Assembly: GCA_903813345.2 (NCBI GenBank)
Contig: CAIIXF020000011.1
Location: 36,638,062-36,702,061 of the forward strand
Reading direction: 5' to 3'
From: Owenia fusiformis
Lineage: Eukaryota > Annelida > Polychaeta > Sabellida > Oweniidae
DNA length: 64,000 nt
The position numbers were made by a program, and so were the translations under genes. The first letter of the stretch is position 1. Each line of letters starts with the position of its first letter. Below, one piece after another: positions 30,201 to 42,200 of this stretch. Under the pieces are notes generated by a model. It did not search any database and was not told the origin of the DNA. It saw only the letters and a program-made list of their open reading frames with translations.

Positions 30201-33200
30201 TACTGTGATTCCAATATACAGTTTTGAAGGCGGTAGACCTCGATTATTTTCCGTTATCCCTGATTTTCTCAACGGGTTTGTGGATTTTTCTTAGAATTTT
30301 TTTTTATGACCCCAACTACAGTATGGCATTTGTCCTTGATTTGAGGTATGGCGATTGGTCCTGTATTTGCACATTTGTATGACATTGATCCTATATTTCA
30401 TTTACTATGGTATTGGTCCTACATTTTGACATTTGGTATGGCATTGGTCCCATAATTGGACATTTGGTATGGCATTGATCCTATATTTGGACATTTGGTA
30501 TGGCATTGGTCCTATATTTGGACATTTGGTATGGCCTTTGGGCGTTATTTTGGTTGGTATGGGAACATATTGAAATTTGACAGATTGGTATGGGAACATA
30601 TTGTTATTTGAGGCTTCAGCCTAGGACCCCCGTCGAGTTTTATATACAGTGAACCCCCCGGGGACAGGACATTAAAATACATTATGCAGACTGAAGCCAA
30701 GGGGATTAGCTGATTAGCTCCCTATGTGGAGGTATATAGCCATAGCCACTGGACATTAAGATATCATAGACAATGCAGATTAAAGCCAAAGGGGATATCC
30801 AGGCAGTTTCTTTGAGAGATTGAATTGAGACGGTGACATAATTGCAAGCATATGTAAAACCATTGACCTATAGCTATCATTACATTCATTTTTACCATCT
30901 TAGTTATCCTTTGATATCTTCCAAAGATTTATGGTAATGTACCAGTCTGGTAACCACAACATTGAGATATGAACAAATTATTGTTAGTATCTTCAAATAT
31001 AATATGTAATATGGGGATTTTTAGAAAATAACCATAATAGGAATGATATGAAGCTAAAACATTCCAAAATTGAGACAATTTTCTGTTATATGGTTGCTCG
31101 CTAGATCTGATATGCCATTTAATGTTTGATAATATCTTTTGTTTTTTGTTTATTCTGAGGGAAAACTTCGAAATCTGAATTTCAACAGGTATTCCCTTTT
31201 ATTGACTGAATGAATTTGAGTGCAGAAAGTACCTAATTCTGCAATAAAAGTTTTGATATAGAGATATATATGGGGTATACCTACATTTTCATTTTGTAGA
31301 TTGTGGCTACTAAGAAGCCCAAAGGCAGACCTGATGGTCACCCAGCTTTCAACCTTGTGACAAAGACTTGGCTTATGCTACAGATGGACAGGAGAAAATT
31401 CAAGTAATGTTTTCAAAATTATTCAATGTTGATTGATTAATTGGTTGACTCTTAAAAAAGTACTTAGAATCTCATATTTAACCATTCTTTAAAATTGTTC
31501 ACCTTTGTGAGCAACATTTTCATAATATAATGTAAAAATTCAATATGAATCATAAGAAAGTGATTTTGTAACTTTAACATTATCGTCTTTTCAGATCTGA
31601 TATCTGGCTCCATTCTCAACCACTACAGAGTCCAAACTCTGAGGGCCTCATTGAGTAAGTACAATATACCAGTGTTGAAGCTCATTTTATAGCCTATGGG
31701 CCTCATTTAGTAAGAACGATGTAATATAAGATAAACGTGTAGTAAGTAAGACCTGAGAATAAACTCTCAATGTTAACACAAATTTGTTTTCTCTCATTGA
31801 CTTACATGTTTGTAAAGCCTTGTGAATGGCCGATCACAATTGTACTGCACTGTATTTCTGTAAGGGTAACCTTACTGTACCTGAATGTAGGTTTTTCTAA
31901 AAATGCACGGACATGATTTGGTCATGTTAAAACATTTCTTCATGTCAGATAAGTCTGTGTTTTTTGTAATACAACCCACTATGATTGTGACTTTGATAAG
32001 AATCTGTGCCATTTTGTGACCTATAAACAATGAACGTGCCCTTTGCATGTAGTATAACCACCCAGTCCTACTGTCCAATGGAGTGAATTGTATAACATTG
32101 ATGAACTGCATGTGTTCTTGTAACACTTTTAAGTGATCTGATAAGAATCTGGGCTATTTTGTGACCTATAAACAATAAACATGCCCTCTGCATGTAGTGA
32201 AACGGACCTGTCCTGTTATAGAAGATGTTACTATAATTAAATGGTAGCGTGACCAGGACCAGGTTACGTTTTATATACTAACTGTTAATTTAGATATTTT
32301 ATGTGTTGTGATATTTGTACTACTAATTGATGTTTAATTGGTTTAGACTGATGCTGCCATCTTTATGTGAATTGCTTGAAATGTGTTAATGTGCGTAGGA
32401 GGTGCTGCCCCCTTTTCAAATGTAATAAAGCTCAGAAGCACAAAAGTGTATGAATGCTGGTTCACTTAACTTTATCAATTCCTAATGTTATGCAAACAAT
32501 ACCTCAAATGATGTAATATAATTTATTGAACTCTTGGGTCACTATGACCTGATCCTAATGGAATTAACCTTGAACAAGATTACCTGACTAAAATGTAAAC
32601 AATAACAATCAACAAGTCAACAAAACTTGAAATAATAGCATTAAATGAACACTCGAACGAAAGTATTCTGAAACTTGAGCATTTACTGGAGCACTTGGAA
32701 CAAAGTGTGAGATTATTAGTGGTTAGAGTAGATATGGCGGCTTTTATACAAAAAGTATATTCAAAACTAATGGAGATAATCTTATAGAAAATGAGCAATT
32801 CTGAATTTACTTTAAATGTGGGAATATGCTAAATTTCATGAATGTGAAATTACCATGGAATAGGCATGAAATACTCAATTTAAAAGTTATGTAAGACTTA
32901 TGGATAACTCAAAGGCTCTTGATGTTGTTTGTACTTGAAGGGTAATTATAAATTCAGAGATCTCTTGATCTGGTCAGCAATTAACTGGAGACTGAAAGTC
33001 TGGGATTGAAACTTCAATGACACTGTTGGTTTTGTGATGCTAATTTGGAGATTGAAAGTTAAGATCCAATGTTGAGATAAGTGGAGGTAGTTAGGCACCT
33101 GGATAAGTAATGGGTCAATAATGAGGAATAGAAAATTGGGTCACATTAGAATCAGAATCTAACTTCTTTTGGTTAACACTCTAAAGTGGTTATATTTTAG

Positions 33201-36200
33201 ATAAATTTGACAACTTTTTGTGTCTGATAAAGACCTTACACCATATAACAAATGTAGGTCTGAGCTAAAACCACTTGTTAAAAGAATGTTCACCTCAAGT
33301 TACCAACTCTGATCCTTTGAAACAACAGAATAGAGCAATTAAGTTTCTAATGTTTAATCTTATGAAAAATAATCCTACGTACAAAAATACTAATAATATA
33401 AAATGGCAAGAGGAATATTGCTAATAATATGAGCTTTGACAAATGTTGAAGGTCTTTATGACCTCAACATGTACAAACTTTGCACTAAGTGAGAATTCTT
33501 GCTTTATAAATACTTTGTCATCCCAGATCTTTATGATCTCAAAAGCACCTGAGTTTTAATACTGTTTCAATACCCTTATTCTTAAAATGACTGAGTAATA
33601 GATCTCTTATGATCTATGAGCACCTGAGTTCAATACTTGAGAAAAGATCCACTTTTGATCTGATCGATAACTAATAAAATATCATGAAATTGACATAACA
33701 TGTGTAACGCTTTTAAGAGCGAATATGTTCTCACATGATATGGCCGGAATGTGAATATGACTTATATGGTAGCACACTTGCTATATGGCTACCTTGGCAG
33801 ATAAGCTTTCTATATATGCTAATACACTAAATGTGTTATCTATCAGCTTATGACTTACACACTCTTAAAATAATAACATAACACATTGCATCAGGCCAAA
33901 GCAGAAGTTATGATAATTTAACCTTGAAATACAAACACTCTAAGTAAGAATATGAATTGTCACAAAACAAGATACCAGGAACTGACTTCAATGATCTCCA
34001 GCAAACAAATCAACTCCTAAAGCAGTCAAAAGATCAACAACTGAATATTCACCAAAGTCCTGACATTTGCAACAGACATCTAACAATAATTAGAGCTATG
34101 CATCCAATGCCACAATATGAAATCAAAGAAATATGGCTCTGACTGTAACTTGCTTGAACTACAGAAATGAAAATAAAGCATCAATTTGTGAACATGACGA
34201 AGAATTGAGCTCCCTCATGAGTTGCACAAATCTATAGAAATGAGAAATATATAGAATTAATTCATGAACATGACGGAGAGTGGGGCTCCCTCACGATTTG
34301 CACAAATCTATAGAAATAAGAAGCATATAGAATTAATTTGTGTACATGACAGAGAGTTGGGCTCCCTCATGAGTTGCACAAATCTGTAGAAACAGAGATT
34401 GAAATATGTAGAATGAATATCAACAGAACTTAATCAGAGGAATATGACTTTGGCTTGAAACCCTTAGACTCCTGAATTGTAACCTCAAATCATAAATTTC
34501 TCCGTCAAAGAATTATGGCTCTGACTAAGTAACTCATGAGATACGACTCTCAATGCAAATAATGAAATATGATTAATTCGTTTCTCCGTCAAAGATATAT
34601 GGCTCTGACTAAGTATTAATCATGCAAGACAAGATTGATTATGTAATAAAAATCTCCGTCAAAGATACATGGCTCTGACTAAGTGTTCTGGATTGAAAAT
34701 AATGAATAGATCTACAGAAAGAAACTTTGGAGAATGAACTTGATTGAAATTAGAATGATTTCACATTTGTATCATCAGAATTTAAACCCCGTTTATTCAC
34801 TGAACCGCAATCGATGTAGTCGTTGCTTTCAAGAGAATAACTAGGAATTCAGAATTCAAATGTAAGATAATTCTAAGATTAAAAGTAAAAATATGAAAAC
34901 AGCCAAAAAATGGTGCCCAAAACGGGAGCCTCACTTGTGTGATTTTAGTGCTTTATCAGTATTATGCTCACCATAGAGTAGATCTTGTACGAATAAGAAT
35001 AATGCTGCACGAAGCTTCCCAGAACGATAAATGATGTGAGTTCAGCAGAAAAGTAAGAAGTGACCTCGCTCCGAAAGATTCTCGACAATTTATATGGATA
35101 GTGACGTCATCAACTTCGGACATTTCCGTGACCAGCCGAATGACCAAAAATTGCCCAAATTCACTTAAAACTACTTAAAGTATCGACCTGATGCAATATC
35201 TAAGTTACGACTAATTAATAAATGATAAGAGTGAAATGAAATAACGAAACAGAGGTCAAAAGTATAAAAAGTTAGAAAAATACGATGTCGATACGTGAAA
35301 ATAGCGAACTCTAAAAAGTTCGCTCTAAATGGTGCGTTAAAATACCGAACGTGACCTCTGGTTCGTTACATCACCCCCCCTTTTGAAAACCTGACCTACC
35401 ACGGTCAGATGCCACTTTAACTTTACATAGTTAGAAATGACATAAAAATAAAAATGTGGTACATGTCCAGCAGAAGTCTGAACTCACAAATAGTACCATA
35501 CATAAAAAGGTACATACAATATAAATACAGGTATATAAAAATGTCGTTAAAGCTAAGTTACAAAACTGCAAAAGTGAAAATATAAAATGTCTCTGTTTTA
35601 CTCTGTTCAGTCACTGGTTGAAGTATCACAAATGTCAAAATATAAAATGTCTGTTCAGTCACTGGTGGAAGTATCACAAATGTCAAAATATAAAATGTCT
35701 CTGTTCAGTCCCTGGTTGAAGTATCACAAATGTCACTAGTTGATTACATATCACATAAATGTCTATCTGAATGGCTTCCAAGCTGCTGCTTGGACCTCTT
35801 CTCTTGTGGGAGGGGTGAGTTCTGACTCTTGGAGATTTAGGTCAAATGTCGGGCTTGACCCTATCTCCAAGGTGAGCCTCTGGTTCGCTACGTCTGCGTA
35901 TTTATCAGCCTTGATTGGTGGGATCCCAAACTCTTTCTGTAGTCGGGTTTCTAACGACAACCTTTTTCTGGGGATGACGTATTTCGATCTTTTGATGTAC
36001 TGGGCCACCGTTAGAACTGCTTTCCTCTTCTTAGGTGGTGGTGGTGGTGGTGGAAATGGCTCCTCGTGAGGGGGTGTAACCTCGCCGGGCATGGCTGGTT
36101 CCGGCTCAGGGGACGGTGAGCGGGGACGCTCCGCTGGAGATTGATTGCCTTTAGATACGATCTTAAGACCCCAATCATCTAGTAGTCCTTGTAGAGAAGC

Positions 36201-39200
36201 TATTACATTTTCTCTACAGGCGGTCCCTATGGCAGTTTCCAGGGCCTGCAACTCTCCGGGTGCCATGGACTGGATGGCTTGAGTTATGATGGGGTGACGC
36301 AGGGACGGTGTTGTCGCGCGTGACGCAACCAATCCCTCCTCGGAAGTCACTGTTGCCGCGGGTGGTGCTGGCTCCTTCAGGGGTGGTAGAATGCAGTCTT
36401 CGAGACGCAGGGACGGCATTGTCGCGTGTGACGCAATCAATCCCTCTTCTGATGTCACTGTTGCCGCGGGCAGTGCTGGCTTCTTCAGGGGTCTCGCAAG
36501 GACAGTCGGGGACGCAGTCATAGATTGGTGGGGGGGTGTTCCTAGGTCGACGTCATACATCGGCGTATTCAACGTAGGAGACATCATGGCTGGGGATAAC
36601 GGGATGTCTACAATCTGCTTCCAGAAATCTGCTGCCGTCGTGTCATCCTTGGTGGGTTCTACCCCGACGATGTCGTCCATTTCCTGTGTGGATAGTGGGG
36701 CCAGCACAGGTCGGCTCGTTATGATCCTCATAGACCTCTTGGCAGGGATGTGTGGCACGGTGGCTTGGTGCTTAACCAACGCTTCCTCTGACTTGAACCG
36801 CCGCCGGCACTTCCTCCCATTTTTGCACTTCAGTACACACTGGTAACGGGGAGCGGAATTCTCCTGGAAAGAGTGAGTATTGTAAAAAAGGTGCACAGAA
36901 AAGAATTATGAAATGTCATAAGGATCAAGCCATTTAGGAGCCCTCCTCTCACGATGTGGTCGCCTAGAGGAAGTACCTAAAGAAGAAAGAGGATCAAACT
37001 CCACGAGTATATCTGGGTGTGAGGCTGGAATTTCAATGTGATCGTCACGAAGAACAGGAACTTCAATCTGAGAAACTGGCAAAGCCTGCTCTTGATTCAA
37101 TTGCGTTACATCAGACATCCAACCAGGAAGTGCCCCAACAAAAGGTTTGATTCGATTGACATGTACGACCTTGAGTTTTCCATCCTCACTCTGTAAAACC
37201 ACAAGAACGTCAGATAATACTTCATTGACCTTGATCGGACCCTTCCATGGACTTAAGAACTTAGGGGTCGTTCCGACCTTGACCACGGGGACGTGTAACC
37301 AAACAGGATCATTGACTTCATACACCTTAGCCCTAGCTTTCACATCATATAGACGCTTTTGCCTATTACTAGAAAGAGTGATATGCCCCCTGGCAGCCTC
37401 ATGAACCAATGACAGTTTCTCATGCAAATCATTACAGTATGCCGTATAATACACAGGAAGTGACTCATCCGTTTGGGGGAGGGGACCTAAAAGTAAATCA
37501 GATGGCAAATATGGCTCCCTGCCAAACATTAGCATAGCTGGAGAAAACCCTGTAGACTCGTGAACTGAGGACCTGATAGCAGCCGTCACAAAAGGCAAAT
37601 GCAAATCCCAATCTCTATGGGTCGGGGAAACAATTTTGGCGAGCATATCTTCTAGCGTTCTATTGGCCCTCTCCACCATACCATCCGACTGCGCATGGAA
37701 AGGGGTGGTACGTGTCTTCGTTATATCTAAAATATCGCACAATTCCCGAAATAAGTTTGAAGTAAATTGCGCCCCTTGATCCGAATGTAACAACAGACAG
37801 GAACCATAACGACACACAAATTCTTTCAAGAAAAGATCAGCTACAGTTTTAGCCTCCATGTTTCTCATAGGAAGTGCTTCGAGAAATTTCGTAAAATAAT
37901 CCTCAATTACTAGAATGTATTTATTGCCTAAGGCTGACTCTGGCAAAGGACCCAAAATATCTAAAGCACATCGCTCCATTGGATAAGATACATTGAAAGT
38001 TTTCATATGAGCACGGGGCTTCCTATTTGGCGATTTTCTTTTTTGACATGGTATACACTGTGCTATATGCCGTGAAACATCAGCTTTAAATCCTATCCAG
38101 TAATACTTTTGCCGAACTTTGCCTACTGTTTTAGCAATACCCATGTGACCTCCAAAGACAGAATCATGAACAGAGCAAAGTACTTGTTTTTTCATGCTAT
38201 CTGGAATGACTAATTGCCAAATGACTTCCTGACCTTGAATCCACTTCCTTTCAATAAGATTAGACCTAAGCCTCAATCTGTCAAACTGACTCCAGTACTG
38301 CTTTAAAACAAGTGACTTATCAGATACTTCTCCCCAATCCGGTCGCTTAGTACAAACCAACCATTTGTTCACAATACAAAGAATAGGATCAGTTTCAACT
38401 GCATTTGAATATTCTACATCCGATAAATTGTCACGCCAGTTGCATTCTGGGATTGCGGAGACGGAATCGGGAATTGTTGAGTTCGGGCCACATGACACTT
38501 TCACTTTACTGTGAGTAACCACATTGACAACAGGTTGAGGTGACATTGACATATCTAGGCTAATTCTTGAAACAACTGGATGTACAGACTCAGCCTCATT
38601 TTGACTTTCGATAAGTGACAATCGACCAAGTTCTTCCTGTCGATTACAATGCTTACATTCGACACAAGGACGTCTTGACAAACCATCACAGTTACCATGC
38701 TGAGACCCCCTGCGATGTTTGATAGAAAAGTCATATGTACCTAACACCTCCAACCAACGCGCTAATTGACCTTCAGGACACTTGAATTTGAGAAGCCATG
38801 TCAACGCACCATGATCGGTTCGGATCAGAAATTTTGATCCATACAAATAGTGGTGAAAATGCTTGACTGATTTGACTATCGCTAAAAGTTCCCGCCTTGT
38901 AACACAATATTGACGTTCAGGACGTGACAATGAGGCAGAATAGAAATGCACTGGTCGTTCGACATTATCGATAATCTGAGACAGAACGCCACCTATACCA
39001 CAGCCTGATGCATCACAATCTAGTATGAAAGGCAATGACATGTCTGGATAAGCCAGTATTGGGACTTTCAGAAATTGATCTTTTAGGCATTGAAATGACT
39101 CTTGCTGTTCATCTCCCCAGTTGAATTTCACACTTTTTTCAGACAACTTGTACATTGGCTTGGCAATATTAGAAAAACCACTAACAAATCGCCTATAGTA

Positions 39201-42200
39201 AGAACACGTACCAATGAAAGCTTGCACATCCTTCAATTCACATCCTTCAATTTTCTAGGAATGGGCCATTCAAGTATAGCACTAATCTTATCTGGGTCTG
39301 CTGAAACACCTGCCTGACTGACTACATGACCTAAATACTTAACTTCCTGTTTGAACATTGCACACTTTTTCGGGGATAATTTCAGACCTGCCGACCTCAG
39401 CCGAGAAAATACATCAGAAATTTTTGAGAGATGTTCATCAACTGTCTTACTGAAAATGACTATGTCGTCGAGATAGGCTAAGCACGATTCAGGTTGCAAT
39501 CCGGCTAACACACATTCCATTAATCGAGAAAATGTAGCACCCGCATTACACAACCCGAATGGCATGACCGTCCACTCAAACAAGCCTCTTTCAGTAGTGA
39601 AAGCAGTCTTCTCTGCATCACGGGGATCCATAGCGATTTGGTGATAACCCGAACATAGATCAAGTGTCGTAAACCACTGACTTCCTGCCAAACCATCAAG
39701 TGTATCATCAATACGGGGGAGGGGGAATGCATCCTTCAATGTCACAGAATTGAGATTTCGAAAATCAATACAGTATCTGAGAGTATTGTCTTTTTTAGGA
39801 ACAAGAACAATGGGACTTGCCCATGGTGACACAGAAGGACGAACAATCCCGATATCAAGCATGTCCTGTAAGGCCTTATCAGCTTCGGCCTTTTTAGCGG
39901 GAGGAACTCGACGAGGCCTTTGTTTCATAGGAGGAGCATTACCAGTTTTTATTTCATGCTGAATTATATTAGTTCGACCCATGTCAATCTTTGATGTAGA
40001 AAACAGGTCACAATGACCCCTGAGAAATTTTTCAACTTTTTCACCATCCTCATTTGACAGACATTCTTTACTTGATTCTATCAGATTTTCAAAATGTGAA
40101 GGTTCAGAGCTTATTTTCATTTCAACAGTTTTATCTTTAACAGGTAGATAACTCTCGCCTGGTAGATAACTCTCGCTTTTCTTCAATTTTGAACTACAGC
40201 TACCATCATCTCTGTTGCTTGCAAGCAAAAAACTACAGCTATCATCATCATCATCTTCACCATTATACAGGTTGCCTACATCTTATCTACTAACAACACT
40301 ACTTTCTAACATTTCACCAAGTCCTACTAACATATTTACATACAAAGTTTGAGGCTCATTACTCAAATTCGCAACTTTCAAAGGAACATAAGAATTCCTT
40401 GGGTCTACAATAGCCTTAGCTAACATGAGACCTTCACTTTCTAATAACTTGGGGGCCATCTCAACAATCATACACTCATGTTTGTTTGAACAATTGACCT
40501 GACCAGGACATACCATCTCTGTCTGAGGGGGAATAATTACTGTTTCACTCATTGTAACTCTGTAAATAGATGGCACTTGGTATGTGGTGACACATGTAAA
40601 TTCTAGATCTTGGATATGCAAGAGATTTGTCCCTACATCTAAAATAGCTTTTTGAGGTCTAAGAAAATCTAAACCAATGATCATTGAATCTTGCATATTG
40701 GCTATCAAAACAGACTGTGAAGCTTTGAAACCTTGACCGAGATCTAGAGTACACTGCAAAGTACCTAATGTAGGGGTTGAACTACCATCTGCTACTGTAA
40801 TGCCTATATTACTGCCTGTATAAGGGCGTATATCTGTACCTATAGATTTCGACACCTGCGATGCAAATTCTGGGGATAAAACACTAATTGTCGCACCAGT
40901 ATCTACAAGAGCATAAATATGGACATCGCCAATTCTAACAGGAAGATATAAACCACTATGCAAAGAAGATGGCTGAAATTTGGGCCACTCAAACAGAGAA
41001 GCTACGTCCTGACCCACGGTCGGAGCTTCTACGCGTTTTTTGAATGCTCGCTTTTCACATTTTTAGGTGAGAAACTAGGACGTACATTTCCTCCATGGGG
41101 ATTGCACCCTGGGACATGTGCGTTACGACATTCAAAAGAACGATGACCTGGCTGTCCACAGTTATAACAAGTACCACGAAATGTTTTACTTTTTACAAAC
41201 TCATCCTTAAGGTCATGGAATGCTCTACAGAGAAAATCCACTTTATTATCATTATTTTGATTCTGCACATTACTCGGGCCAGACATTTGAGAACTGCCCT
41301 GACTAACAGAATAATCTGAACTTGACACTTGACCATTGTTTTGGCTGGGAGTGTATACTGAATTATATACCTGTCCATTGACAACCCTTACAGAAGGTTT
41401 CATATCAAACGTCGCCCTATTTTCTTGAGAAGCTTCGTATCTAATTGCCAATTGAACGGCTTCATTAAGAGTTTCAGGATTTTGAGTATCAATATATGTT
41501 TCCATTTGATGATCATTTAAAGCACGTTTGAACCAATACACAAGTTCAGTGGGGCGTTCTGACTGTTTACATAACCTCAAAATATCATGAGCGAGCTCAC
41601 CTATCTTTTCGTTTGGCCTCCTGATCCTAACTTCTAACCTACTTTTAAAGATATCTACCTTATGAGGAGGATCGTACCTAGTCTGTAATGCCAAGATTAG
41701 AGAATCAAAATCACACTGTTTTTCATCTGGCAATTCAGTCAGCGTAGAAAGCGCTGGTCCTTTTAACAAGGCAATGAGTTGCATAAGTTTCTGTTTATAA
41801 TTCCACTCTTTCATAGAGGAGATTAACCTGAATTGTGTGTGGAAATCTCTCCAGCTTGACGAACCATCAAACGGGGAAATTTTAAAATGCGTATCAGATT
41901 TGAAAGACTGATTGGAATTTTCCTTAACATGACTTCCATAAGGCTTTTGACTTTGTGATGACTGAGATGGATTAAAATCTGAATTAGCTATCTCAGCTTC
42001 AGGACTCACTTGACTTGAAGAAATGTTAGAGTAGCGATGCCTGTTTCCTACACTTATATCTCTTGATGGGTGTGAGGCTACTTGACTGACAATTTGGGGG
42101 TTGTTGGCATCTAATATTAATGGTGTATGTGTAGGTACACCTTTCCCGCCTTCTAAAGACGGATTCTCTACCTTGCTAATAACGAACATCTCCCCCTGCT

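Noticed and set aside
36308-36846. Plus-strand open frames opposite the Gypsy third ORF
   Set aside because: They are shadows of the GC-rich minus-strand frame, which has the zinc finger and fits the element's orientation.
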